Below, in pieces: positions 1 through 64,000 of a stretch of DNA of 64,000 nucleotides. Each line of letters starts with the position of its first letter. The first letter of the stretch is position 1. Under the pieces are notes generated by a model. The model saw nothing but the letters and a program-made list of their open reading frames with translations. It was not told the DNA's origin and made no database searches. This stretch comes from Amorphochlora amoebiformis (Eukaryota > Cercozoa > Chlorarachniophyceae). The stretch covers positions 620,001-684,000 of the forward strand of contig BAAHQB010000049.1 of assembly GCA_054601695.1 (NCBI GenBank). The letters run 5' to 3'. The position numbers and the translations under genes are program-made.

Positions 1-337
1 TCTCTCCCTCTTCGAGGGACTTGAAGAAGATGAGAACAGCAAGGCTGTCCTGGTATTTGAGGCTTTGAGGCTCCAAAATCGCCATGCACACATGTTGGAC
101 TATCTCAGTACCCTTTGGCAGGCTAAAAACCACTGGGCAGGTCGAGAAACCAACTGAAGCCATCACTCCTTTATTCCTAAGTTTGTAAGAATGTCAAGAA
201 GACCTGCACGTCTGAGAATTTCCAGCGTGATACCTTTTGGCCAGCATGACGTTGCATGAGAAAGGCCCCGGAATCGTCGGGGTTTCCGCGCCCAGAGCAT
301 TATCGCCTTCAGGAAAAACATCACAATTAGCCTCCCT
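1..337 (-). CDS. possible partial coding exons, strand unresolved
   Basis: The left edge is non-repetitive and open on both strands. On the minus strand, 337-204 is open (it includes the stretch FPEGDNALGAETPTIPGPF) and ends at a possible donor AG|GTCTTC. A frame-compatible acceptor TTAG|G follows at 176, and the frame then stays open to base 1 (PVVFSLPKGTEIVQHVCMAI). The implied intron would be only 27 nt (203-177). On the plus strand, bases 2-157 are also open and end in TGA, which could be the last exon of a gene entering from the left. I do not recognise either product. The alternating-strand layout of the window slightly favours a minus-strand gene diverging from the plus-strand gene at 2.2 kb. 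Both readings may be chance. Confidence 0.3.
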
Positions 338-553
338 CTTTCAAGTAATTGCACGAAGGTTGTGGGGTGGGCAGCGTACTTTGCAGGGTCATCTCCGCAG
401 GGGTGAGTTTTGCGGAGAGGCGGCGCACAGCGTGCACAACTCTCTGCAATGTGGGGGTACGCCAGCACGGGTATGGAGCGTGATGAGCAGAGCGGATCGA
501 AGATGGGCGGAATTACCTAAATTGATACGGAAAGGAGGTTTCGAATTTCTTAA

Positions 554-680
554 TACCCGATACTATCGGGTACTATCCGCCAAAGGTATCGGGCCGGTGA
601 GCCTGAAACCCCCCTCTTGTGTATCGCTTATACTGCACGAGAAATCGTGCGTCATTAGGGAACCCAGTCCCGCGTCGGGA
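554..680. promoter_or_regulatory. cluster of three short perfect inverted repeats
   Basis: Three compact palindromes lie within 127 bp of GC-rich DNA. TACCCGATACTATCGGGTA (554-572) has 9-bp arms around a single base. GCACGA-gaaa-TCGTGC (635-650) has 6-bp arms closed by a GNRA-like tetraloop. TCCCG-cgt-CGGGA (668-680) has 5-bp arms. The island has no convincing coding frame. It could be a promoter with dyad sites or a structured transcript; the sequence does not decide between these. Confidence 0.4.
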
Positions 681-769
681 AGAACCATACCGTGTTTTCG
701 TGTCGCCCGGGAACAACCCTTCGCGAAAATGGAGGTGGTTTCTTCTTTGGTCCCTCTTTGGGGTTGGAT

Positions 770-905
770 GTCGGAGGAATGTCGGGAGGTGGTTGGTCGG
801 GGAGGGTGGTCGGGAAGGGTGGTCGGGGAGGGCGGTCGGGAGGCTGGGTCGGGAGGCGGGTCGGGAGGCTGGGTAAGGAGGGGATTGATCGGACGCTGGT
901 CGGTT
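770..905 (+). repeat. G-rich minisatellite (GGTCGGGAGG-type units)
   Basis: Degenerate tandem units of about 10-14 bases such as GGTCGGGAGG and GGTCGGGGAG repeat for about 135 bp. Nearly all Gs are on the plus strand, so it could form G-quadruplexes. The Gly/Arg-rich frame crossing it looks like a repeat artefact rather than a protein. Confidence 0.6.
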
Positions 906-947
906 GGCAGGGTCATGAGTGAGAGATTTTGCAAGTTGATTACTTGA

Positions 948-1107
948 TTAAATGGTGTTCGAGGAGTATTTTAGGCGTTATGCTGACCATTTTATGAACT
1001 TAATAGAAGTACGATGATTGTGGTTTATAAGTAAAATACATATCTAGATATTTTACATAATTTTTTTTGTATGTATATACATATGTATATTATATATGTA
1101 TATATGT

Positions 1108-1204
<97 letters not shown>

Positions 1205-1918
1205 TTCTAGATATCACATATATAAATATAAGTATATATACATCACATACACAATATATCTAGCATATATAACTTAATGCCTATAGTATCACTGATTACA
1301 TCTATTGACACTGTTACAGTGAACAATTATGCTATAGCTAGTATAGATCAATATTTACAATATTATACACTAGTGTCTAGTGTATATATTATACGGTATC
1401 ATATAGCCCAGTATATTTATATTATATAAACATACGTACTAGTGTAATAGATAGAGTAAATAAATGAATATATACATCTCAAATGCACTAATCATCACCA
1501 ATAAAATGCTGCGACGTATACCCACACGCACGCTATTGCAACATGACACCACATATATAATATATGCATTTAATACTACGATTTATATATATATGTATAT
1601 ACATATACACACACATACACACCATGATATATATAGCCATATTAATATATATGTATATACCATATATATATATATTATATATATATATATATATAATTAC
1701 ATAACGACTGTAAAGGTTGCAATTAACTTTGGGCTACGATTAAAGTTAGGGTAGGATTAGATTTATGGTTAATGCTAGGGTCGAGACTAAGGTTAGGGTT
1801 AGGGTTAGGTCAGGTAAGAGTTAAAAAAGAGGTAGGGATTATAGGGCTACCCAGGTTTCGGGTTGAGGTTGGGGTTATAAATATTATGTAATACGCGATA
1901 TATTATTATATATATCAT

Positions 1919-1971
<53 letters not shown>

Positions 1972-2227
1972 TGTGAGAGTTTAACGATCTCATTCGGATA
2001 ACCATCAAATTGACGCAATGAGCCCTATACTTGACTTACTCGACGATCGAAACATACACCACCATGAATCCTTCTCGCACACATATTCCGCCAACAGTCC
2101 CAGACCTACTCGAATTCAAGATTATTCATTGTTCAATGCTCATAGATGAATTAGAATGAGGGTTAGGGTTAGGGTAAGAAGTAAGGTTGGGTTAGGAATA
2201 GGATTATAGGCTTAGGGTTCACCGCAG
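948..2227. repeat. TA tracts with short telomere-like patches; no gene seen
   Basis: The content is (TA)n arrays (about 1065-1280, 1560-1700, 1920-1970), AT-rich unique DNA, and short TTAGGG-like runs near 1790-1812 and 2160-2175. An open stretch at about 2018-2150 (starting MSPILDLLDD) is the only exon-like piece. It has no clear splice sites, so I do not call it. Confidence 0.6.
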
Positions 2228-4447
<2,220 letters not shown>

Positions 4448-4460
4448 GACCCTAATTGAT

Positions 4461-4508
<48 letters not shown>

Positions 4509-4554
4509 ATATATATATATATATGTATATATGTAAAATATTTAAATATATAAT

Positions 4555-4629
<75 letters not shown>

Positions 4630-4648
4630 TATATATATAATATATATA

Positions 4649-4716
<68 letters not shown>

Positions 4717-4771
4717 ATATAATATATATATATTTTTATGTATGTATATGGGTATGTACGTATATATGCAG

Positions 4772-4805
<34 letters not shown>

Positions 4806-4829
4806 TTATAATATATATTATATATTATA

Positions 4830-4887
<58 letters not shown>

Positions 4888-5345
4888 CATATAAATATAC
4901 ATTCACCCTATCAATCCAAACCGAAACAAAACCGTGTCCCACACCTGTTCATTATTTACTGGATTTCACTCTATACATAATCATGACCTTAATTCAGATT
5001 CCTTATGGGTTAGGACTACATTCGGTTAGGGTTTAAGCTGGATTACATTCGGTTAGTGTTTAAGCTGGATTGAGGTTTGGGCTCAAATTTCATCAAGACG
5101 GTCAGATATGAACTCGCTGTCTCACACTTACCAAACCAAATGCCCCAGATAATATCAGCAATCTTGTGATTCCAACGGACCTAATCCCACAATCACATTC
5201 TCATTCTTCATTTACACGCATTTCCACACTTCATATTAAAGTCTAACATCCCCACTATATGCTCCTCACCCACAGTACATACTCCTCCCCTGAAAATACA
5301 TGGTTTTACACCCTATAGATCTTTATATATATATTCACACGGCCA
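4448..5345. repeat. TA tracts and AT-rich unique DNA; no gene seen
   Basis: (TA)n arrays occupy about 4463-4900. At about 5010-5080 the unit GGATTACATTCGGTTAG with TTTAAGCT is tandemly repeated and resembles degenerate TTAGGG. The rest, to 5345, is C-rich single-copy sequence without a convincing frame, probably intergenic or 3' UTR. Confidence 0.5.
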
Positions 5346-5522
5346 TTAAACACGCCTCGACGGCGCAAACCGGAACTTGTTGGTCATGGATTTCGATAGA
5401 TTTTCGCACCCGAGGAAGATGTATGCCTGCGTCGAGGTACTCGCGTGGCTTCCCATGGCGTGTAGAAGGATGTCTACGAGCACTAAAATCACCATCCAGA
5501 CGCACTTGACGACATATTTCAT
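5346..5522 (-). CDS. possible small membrane protein (58 aa)
   Basis: An ATG-initiated minus-strand frame encodes about 58 residues. It begins MKYVVKCVWMVILVLVDIL, a plausible single membrane helix, and has a basic C-terminus (FRFAPSRRV). It would diverge from the Fcf2-like gene starting at 5783. The same DNA is also open on the plus strand, and I see no splice sites or family match that decide between them, so this could be a non-coding part of the shared upstream region. Confidence 0.3.
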   Translation of the reverse strand: MKYVVKCVWMVILVLVDILLHAMGSHASTSTQAYIFLGCENLSKSMTNKFRFAPSRRV

Positions 5523-5579
5523 CGCGAATGCAACGATGGCCCTTCTACTGAACAACCTCCTTGGAGGAGGTCGGGATGA

Positions 5580-5596
5580 CACGTGTTTAACACGTG
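5580..5596. promoter_or_regulatory. double CACGTG palindrome
   Basis: CACGTGTTTAACACGTG is a 7-bp perfect inverted repeat around TTA, with a CACGTG core in each arm. It is about 190 bp upstream of the ATG at 5783. A longer palindrome with the same CACGTGT/ACACGTG ends lies just upstream of the CDC123-like gene (29279-29301). CACGTG is the classical E-box/G-box core bound by bHLH or bZIP factors; a regulatory role here is inference. Confidence 0.45.
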
Positions 5597-5782
5597 GAGT
5601 GCTTGGTATTGAAGCGTTAATATCGAGCTATCAAATTATAAATATGGATTCTTAATGATTAAGATATCTGGATATTCATATTTGTATATCTGTATATCCC
5701 AAAAGGAATATATCATATATCCATTTTCAATAACTGTATCTTTTCGGAGGACTCGGCGACATCGGAGATATTAAGAGGAAAA

Positions 5783-13972
<8,190 letters not shown>

Positions 13973-14612
13973 GCTGGCGCTATGAGATGTAACGGCTGCC
14001 AGATGAGTGAGTGTGCTAAGACGTAACAGTGGGATGCATAGAAAGCTCAAATCAACGCTTTTACATACCCTCAGACGCTTAAGATTGCAACTTAGGAAAA
14101 TATAAAAAAAAAAATGAACATGCCGTCAGTTCAAGTTAATGGCTTAATTCAAGTTTTGATCATGCATTCGGCGTTTCACCTAAAACTAGCAATTATATAC
14201 TAGAATATTATATGATTTCATCTACAGATATAGTTGAAGTCAATACCGGTATTGCCCAGATCTAGTAGATTGTAAATTATCCAACTTAAAAACCGTCTAA
14301 GAGTCTAGACTGTGGGCCACCACTAATTCTACTGGACTATAGCATAGTCAGTTTGGAGTTAGTACAAGCCTTTTATCAGACACGCTTTGATATGCCTAGA
14401 TTATAAATATGTGACAATGACCAGAATGAGTCCACTTTTGTCATGCAAATCTAGATATCACGGTGGGGCACGTGTACAACCCACTAACAGTGAGGCCTTT
14501 CATCATTAGACTCGGCCCAATTATAACTAGTATACACCTAGTATATATCCCTCCACGGAGGTACGTATGTCTAGGACGGTACGCAAACCCTAAAGCACGT
14601 GCCTTAAAGTAG
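13973..14612. other. unique intergenic DNA between convergent genes
   Basis: About 640 bp of non-repetitive, moderately AT-rich sequence separates the TAA of the Fcf2-like gene from the TAA of the pseudouridine synthase gene. I see no coding frame or structural RNA. It should contain both 3' UTRs. Confidence 0.6.
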
Positions 14613-28878
<14,266 letters not shown>

Positions 28879-28965
28879 TTCAACGTAATTCTTCGGGCGC
28901 GGGGAACTGTGTGGGATGGTTGAGTATGTGTATTCTTGTGTGTGTATATATATATATTTGTATAC

Positions 28966-29019
<54 letters not shown>

Positions 29020-29324
29020 TATGTATCAAGATATATTCTGTATTTGTGAAGACATGTTAGTACACACCTGTGTGGATCATTTGTAATATGTATAGTTCTT
29101 TGCTATAATCAACCTTCAGGACCGTCGTCGAGTCGGCTCAAATCTATCCCGAACCCTCAAAACAACTCTACATACTCAGAACAAGCTTTCCCTACGCCCT
29201 CCAGCTCTTACCTCCTCCTTCCCGCTGAAGAATCATAATCCTTGATCAACAGCGTGATCAAGTGCTGTGTCACATACACACGTGTCACACCGTGACACGT
29301 GCCCTCACATCATCCGAATCGATC
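28879..29324. promoter_or_regulatory. divergent promoter region with two stacked palindromes
   Basis: About 446 bp separate the start codons of the minus-strand pseudouridine synthase and the plus-strand CDC123-like gene. CTTGATCA and TGATCAAG form perfect 8-bp arms at 29241-29248 and 29255-29262. CACGTGTCAC and GTGACACGTG form perfect 10-bp arms around ACC at 29279-29301, ending 23 bp before the ATG at 29325. A (TA)n tract at 28940-29020 splits the region. Promoter function is inferred from position. Confidence 0.6.
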
Positions 29325-41762
<12,438 letters not shown>

Positions 41763-42380
41763 TTGCGCAAATATACTCCAGATAGTGGCGGCCAAGTAGT
41801 ACTCGTGATATTTACTCAATGATTGACCTTATTCCATCGAATTATGGGTTGGTCTACAGATCTGCCACATATTCTCGATATTGGCAGTACGTGTACTGGT
41901 CATGAATCATGATTTAACAGATGACTAGTATGATGGTGATCCAGCCTAGCACTCCGATTGCACTGGTTTTACAGTTTTCTAGGTTTTGGTGCACTCATAT
42001 ATGATTACTCTACTACTAGATTAAATTCTGCGGTATCCGTGTAGCGAAGTTGCTCGACTGCATATTGACCATATATACTTATATATTCTAATGGATTAGC
42101 CAGACAATAGTCTTTAACTTGAGTTTAATAAGTCGGTCGGTTATTAATTTAAACTTCACGTACAGTGAAGAATCTAGAGAATCACGCATATATATGCAAC
42201 TACTGCTAGTACAGGCGCCTAATACACACAGACACAGCAGGTACCGTGCTGCATATTCCAGATATTCCACAGCGCTTAATTAAGATCTTATTTACTGATG
42301 TATGTAATAGATGTAATCGAGAATCTAGAGATAAGTTATGGTAACGTCCGTAGTAGATCTTGTAGTAGTTAGTGAATGAG
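41763..42380. other. unique intergenic DNA between convergent genes
   Basis: About 620 bp of single-copy DNA lie between the TAG of the CDC123-like gene and the TAG of the TraB gene. No coding frame or RNA gene is evident; both 3' UTRs should lie here. Confidence 0.6.
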
Positions 42381-56405
<14,025 letters not shown>

Positions 56406-56593
56406 AAGCGAAAGGTTTTCCCGTTCTGACGCGCCAGTTGACCGAGCTGTCCACGGGGAGCAGCCACGGAATTTGGTGATGTGATGCGGCGCTGGATCAC
56501 TCTAAATGGTGTGACAGAACGCAAGGTCACAAAGTAGCAATAAGTCACTCTGTATGACACATATAAGTTAAAAGGACAATCGCGGGACATCGG
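56406..56593. promoter_or_regulatory. 188-bp divergent promoter (TraB gene / dioxygenase gene)
   Basis: Only 188 bp of GC-balanced, repeat-free DNA separate the two start codons. TGTGAC (56510-56515) and GTCACA (56526-56531) form a 6-bp inverted repeat with a 10-bp spacer; GTGAT/ATCAC pairs and CTGACGCGCC are also present. This is one of the few long stretches without (TA)n. Promoter role is inferred from position. Confidence 0.6.
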
Positions 56594-60803
<4,210 letters not shown>

Positions 60804-60813
60804 GTCATATACA

Positions 60814-60853
<40 letters not shown>

Positions 60854-60855
<2 letters not shown>

Positions 60856-60880
60856 ACCTTGTTAAAATGATGATTTCATA
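60854..60880 (+). repeat. left terminal inverted repeat
   Basis: AGACCTTGTTAAAATGAT then GATTTCATA; pairs with 63664-63690 with three mismatches at positions 16, 19 and 20. Confidence 0.92.
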
Positions 60881-60933
60881 TACATTTTGTTTAATTGGAA
60901 TTGGGTTTGGAAGAAAAAAATACAACAGCATGT

Positions 60934-62270
60934 TTAAAGTTGAGCGCGCTTAGTGGCGCGTCTAGTACGACGAGCTATAGAATCTAGACGCTCTCCATGA
61001 CACTGTGCACTAAATTCATCTGTAATGATGCGATTATTCTGTCCATTGTGAAGTTGGTCGTTGTCCGAAGAGTCTGTGTCTGAAGACACCTCGTCGATGA
61101 CCACTCTTCGTCGGCGACGAGGGCGGACTTTGTTCTTGGAACCCTTTGGTCGTCCTCTCTTCCTCTTAGGTGGGGCGAGAGGAATCGGTTTGCCTTTCTG
61201 CTCAGCTTCTGCCCAGCTCTCTGTAGCTAGTTCTTCGTATACGTCAGCAGGGACATCCTTCAAGTTGCGTATCGGCCGAAAGCGTTGCTTGACTTGCAAC
61301 ATGTTGAAGACGAATTTGGCTACTATAGGATGTAAATCCCTATTGTGTCGCCAGCGAGTCATGCACTGAAATTGCTTCAATCTTGCGAACACGTTCTCCA
61401 CTACGCTACGTCGAGCCCCGAATGCGTTGTTTTCCTTGATCTGTTCTTCGGTCAGGGTACCGTTCCTTGGTTTTCGATGAGGACAGCGGTATTGTGGGTC
61501 TCGTTTGCATCGATAAGCACCATCTGCGCCTATCCTCTCGAAGAATTCCAGTTGTTCAGCGATGCCGCCTCGTCTGTTGATGGTGATATCGCCTATTGAT
61601 CCTGCAGGGTCGCCGTCGCTTACCCAGCAGATATCCCCAGTGTCGCATGACACACATATTGCATAGCGCATGGCGAATTTCCTGCGTTTGAAGGTATAAT
61701 ACTTCTTAGCATCACCATGCTTCGGCTTATTGACCATGCAGTCTGTACTATCGGTGTAAAGCGAGCAGTACTCTTCGGGTCCAGTGATATGCAGCACGGA
61801 CTTGCGACGATTCTCGATCTTGATTTCTTTCATAGTGGCACTGAGGATGATGATTGGCTTCCAGATCTTGCTGGCGTAAGTCTGTCGACATTTGAAGCGC
61901 CATACTGACGCTCCTGCATGTCCTTCAGGGTATTTCCAGCAGAAGTGCAGACTCAACAGTAGGTCCTTGACAGTAATGTAGTGCTTCTCGCAATAGGTTT
62001 CGTACACGTAAATGAATTCACGTATACTCAGTCCTATGTTAGAATTGAAGCTGTCTGGCTTGAAGCCATAGAAATAGAAGCCATAAATGGCTTTCACGCG
62101 ACTCTCCTGTGAAACAAATACGGACATCATCAGTCGTATGTTGTTCGCATCGCATTCGTTTTTTGGTCGCGATTTAGTCGCGATGATTGCGTGATTGTGA
62201 TTTAGTTTATTACCAATTTCATGGCTTCAAATGCCGCTTCAGACGCCGTTTTTTTCCCATCGTCAGCCAT
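60934..62270 (-). CDS. PIF/Harbinger-like DDE transposase (two exons)
   Basis: Exon 1 is 62270-62214 (19 codons, MADDGKKTASEA...MKL). The intron 62213-62107 (107 nt) has GTAATA and TTTGTTTCACAG borders, a branch-point-like CTGAT, and an in-frame stop near its start. Exon 2 is 62106-60934, joined in phase 0 to give 409 residues. Family features: a helical N-terminus with LLLSLHFCWKYPEG and RQTYASKIWKPI, as in DDE_Tnp_4 proteins; catalytic candidates Asp138 (LYTDSTDC), Asp214 (GADGAYR) and Glu256 (RSVVENVFARLKQF); then an AT-hook-like KRGRPKGSKNK at about 333-345 and an Arg-rich block. All three acidic residues and the frame are intact. The C-terminal AT-hook would favour minor-groove binding to AT DNA. 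The enzyme should cut and join the element ends in the nucleus. Confidence 0.85.
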
Positions 62271-62520
62271 CGTGCCAGCGCCACAAATCCAGTGTAACAG
62301 GTTGTGACGTAGTGGTGACGTTACGCAAATATGCAGTGATAGCTGATATGTACCGTCGCGTCACTGGCGTGATCACGTCGCGTTACGGGCGTGACAGCGG
62401 CGTGATTCTTTCGGGGGATTATTTTTGGTGATTTCGCCAGATCCATAGATAGAAATAAAAAAGCGGGGAGCCAAGGCATATCCCAACCGCCGCGCGATCT
62501 GGTCCACCATCTCTGGAAGC
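62271..62520. promoter_or_regulatory. transposon divergent promoter with clustered GTGAC/GTCAC motifs
   Basis: 250 bp lie between the two transposon genes. About 62300-62405 contains GTGACGTAG, GTGACGTTACG, GTCGCGTCACTGGCGTGATC, ACGTCGCGTTACGGGCGTGA and CGGCGTGATTC: repeated GCGTGA/GTCAC words in both orientations. They may be binding sites for an element-encoded protein; this is inference. Confidence 0.4.
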
Positions 62521-63363
62521 ATGCCTAGAGGAAAAGGCCTATCTGACGAAGTGAAGACCATCATAGATTCTTCATATAAGGTCTTCAAGGACGAGAGCGA
62601 TCCGTGGAAGAAAATCTTCAACTGCTATCTGAAAGCATATCCTGACGTGACGCTCAAACAAGTGAGCGACTATGGCTGCAAAAACATAGGCAAAGGGAGG
62701 AGGAAGAAGAGGGCTGCTTCCGCATCTGCTGACAAAGTCGACGTAGAAGAAGCTATAGAGGTTCTTTCTGACGTCTCTCCACCGAGGCGCAAGAAAAGAA
62801 AGTCTGGTAATCTCGAAGCCGACGTCATTGAAGTCGAAGACTACAAAACTCAACAGCGTCGAGCTCACGATTCATTTCTGAAGACCATTCTTGATCTAGT
62901 GGGCAAGGGTCCACCGCCCATATTCTATCGCGCCAACGAAGAATGCTTGAGTAAACCGGGCACTATCGATGGTCTTACTGTGGCAATCGCAAGGGCAGAC
63001 CACACTCAAGTAAACGTGAAAGTGTATCACGAGATCAAGTGCGTCCATGTCCAAGTAAAGTACTTCACAATGTCATTAAATGACATGGAGGATGTTGCCC
63101 GCAGGAATTTGAACATGGCTCGGAGGCTAAACGAAATCCGAAAGTTCAACAATCCAGAGAAGACGACGTTCGAGTACGCTATCAAGATACCTGACGAGTA
63201 CGTCACCCATGGACATGAGATATGCGCAGAGCCCACAATTCGCTTCATCTGCATCTTCTTCCCCAAGCAAATGGATAAATCATACGGGTGTAGCAAGGGC
63301 GAGTTCGACGGAGAGCTATCGATGGACAAGGGGCGGAGCAAGTATGCAGGGCTGTTGGACTAG
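62521..63363 (+). CDS. transposon accessory protein of unknown family (280 aa)
   Basis: A single open exon from ATG to TAG, divergent from the transposase. In other PIF/Harbinger elements the second gene encodes a Myb/SANT-like DNA-binding partner. Here I see no Trp-spaced Myb repeat. Visible features: a charged helical N-terminus (residues 8-50); a basic patch KGRRKKR (about 57-64); an acidic-hydrophobic stretch EEAIEVLSDVS next to PPRRKKRK (about 76-97), then ADVIEVEDY; and a folded-looking C-terminal half (about 110-280) with VKYFTMSLNDMEDVARRN and IRFICIFFPK. IEVL and VIEV beside acidic residues resemble SUMO-interacting motifs. The basic patches would serve as nuclear localisation signals. 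The function is unknown; the position argues for a role in transposition. Confidence 0.75.
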   Translation: MPRGKGLSDEVKTIIDSSYKVFKDESDPWKKIFNCYLKAYPDVTLKQVSDYGCKNIGKGRRKKRAASASADKVDVEEAIEVLSDVSPPRRKKRKSGNLEADVIEVEDYKTQQRRAHDSFLKTILDLVGKGPPPIFYRANEECLSKPGTIDGLTVAIARADHTQVNVKVYHEIKCVHVQVKYFTMSLNDMEDVARRNLNMARRLNEIRKFNNPEKTTFEYAIKIPDEYVTHGHEICAEPTIRFICIFFPKQMDKSYGCSKGEFDGELSMDKGRSKYAGLLD

Positions 63364-63663
63364 ATATACGACCACGATAGTTGTAGTCAGTAGGTCATCA
63401 TTGACACAATAGCTAGTAATAGTAGACGTGTTACCAACGTGATTGTGTAACAGTATTCGCACGCACCTTGCAGTTGTAGATTTGATATCATCATGATATC
63501 TAATTGTCTCAAAACCTGCTTTGTTAGAGTCAAGTTACTCTGACACCCTATTTTTAGTACATCTAGATGATAGGCGATTTTGCTGCGCGTAGACTTACTA
63601 CTATATGATAGTATCTAATGATATCGCAAATCCAATTCCAAATACCAACAAACGGACACATTG

Positions 63664-63686
63664 TATGAAACTATGATTTTAACAAG

Positions 63687-63690
<4 letters not shown>
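63664..63690 (-). repeat. right terminal inverted repeat
   Basis: Reverse complement begins AGACCTTGTTAAAATCAT. The outer 15 bases are identical to the left end. Confidence 0.92.
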
Positions 63691-63748
<58 letters not shown>

Positions 63749-63846
63749 CATATATACACGTATATATACATATATACATACATATCACCCTCAAGGTCAT
63801 ACATATTTGTATGCATATATGTATATTTATACACACACACACACAC

Positions 63847-63895
<49 letters not shown>

Positions 63896-64000
63896 CTATA
63901 TGTATATAGATATATAATATATCTTTATATACACATATACACATACATATATATATATATATATATGTGTATATATATGTATATATATTCATCCATATAT
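63691..64000. repeat. (TA)n and CA/TA microsatellites to the right edge
   Basis: Continuation of the TA tract into which the transposon inserted, then mixed TATACA/CACACA repeats. No exon of the dioxygenase gene is visible here. Confidence 0.85.

Larger units (their letters stand above)
60854..63690. mobile_element. PIF/Harbinger-like DNA transposon, 2,837 bp, apparently intact
   Basis: Bounded by 27-bp terminal inverted repeats (60854-60880 and 63664-63690; 24 of 27 identical) starting AGACCTTGTTAAAAT. ATA flanks both ends directly (60851-60853, 63691-63693), consistent with the 3-bp target duplication of PIF/Harbinger, but the insertion is in (TA)n so any odd length fits. It carries a spliced DDE transposase (minus) and a divergent second gene (plus). 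Two-gene, divergent organisation is known for PIF/Harbinger. It lies in an intron of the dioxygenase gene after exon 60734-60803. The inside has ordinary base composition, unlike its surroundings. Confidence 0.88.

Noticed and set aside
237-947. 236-codon plus-strand open frame
   Set aside because: Its second half is the Gly/Arg/Val-rich translation of the G-rich minisatellite, its first half overlaps a more protein-like minus frame, and no family resemblance is visible.
2018-2150. Open frame MSPILDLLDD... as an exon of the first plus-strand gene
   Set aside because: There is no credible acceptor or donor and no phase partner.
5377-5655. 92-codon plus-strand open frame upstream of the Fcf2-like gene
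   Set aside because: It starts with TTG, has no splice support, and competes with a minus-strand frame of similar quality. It is not strong enough to list as a gene.

Overview
This is nuclear DNA of a eukaryote, most likely a protist or alga. It has GT-AG spliceosomal introns, a eukaryotic two-ORF DNA transposon, TTAGGG-type telomere-like repeats, and genes for eukaryotic protein families (CDC123/D123, TraB-domain, RPUSD2-like pseudouridine synthase). I cannot name the species. Most of the window is (TA)n microsatellite, so nearly all long open frames are low-complexity artefacts (Tyr-Ile, His-Thr, Cys-Val, Arg-Ala, Asn-Pro, Gly-Leu, Glu-Arg runs).

The real genes are chains of very short exons (about 20-165 nt) scattered through TA-rich introns. 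I found them by reading the complex islands between the microsatellites in all frames, looking for AG|...|GT borders, and requiring intron phases to match from one exon to the next. The layout, left to right: 1-950, a possible partial gene and a GC-rich island with palindromes; 2.2-4.4 kb, the 3' part of an unrecognised plus-strand gene; 5.8-14.0 kb (+), an acidic-to-basic protein with an Fcf2/DNTTIP2-like C-terminus; 14.6-28.9 kb (-), an RluA-type pseudouridine synthase like RPUSD2; 29.3-41.8 kb (+), a CDC123-like eIF2 assembly factor; 42.4-56.4 kb (-), a TraB-domain protein with a C-terminal membrane anchor; 56.6 kb to beyond the right edge (+), a 2-oxoglutarate/Fe(II) dioxygenase of the isopenicillin N synthase-like class.

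Genes alternate strand, giving divergent pairs that share short promoters (28.88-29.32 kb and 56.41-56.59 kb) and convergent pairs separated by about 620-640 bp of unique DNA (13.97-14.61 kb and 41.76-42.38 kb). The functions are housekeeping (ribosome biogenesis, RNA modification, translation-factor assembly, organelle membrane, oxidation). They do not form one pathway.

A complete-looking 2,837-bp PIF/Harbinger-like transposon lies at 60854-63690. It has 27-bp terminal inverted repeats, a spliced transposase carrying an AT-hook, and a divergent second gene of unknown function. It sits inside a TA tract in an intron of the dioxygenase gene, on the 3' side of the exon carrying the first metal-binding histidine.

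The most unusual property is structural. In at least five genes an exon is accompanied by one to four truncated copies, each keeping one exon end with its splice site and separated by (TA)n. In addition, telomere-like repeats lie directly against several splice sites. Introns also carry (CG)n, (CA)n, (GCG)n, long polypurine tracts, minisatellites, a long fold-back and a dispersed repeat family. All exon models are manual and need RNA evidence; unresolved junctions are stated in each entry.
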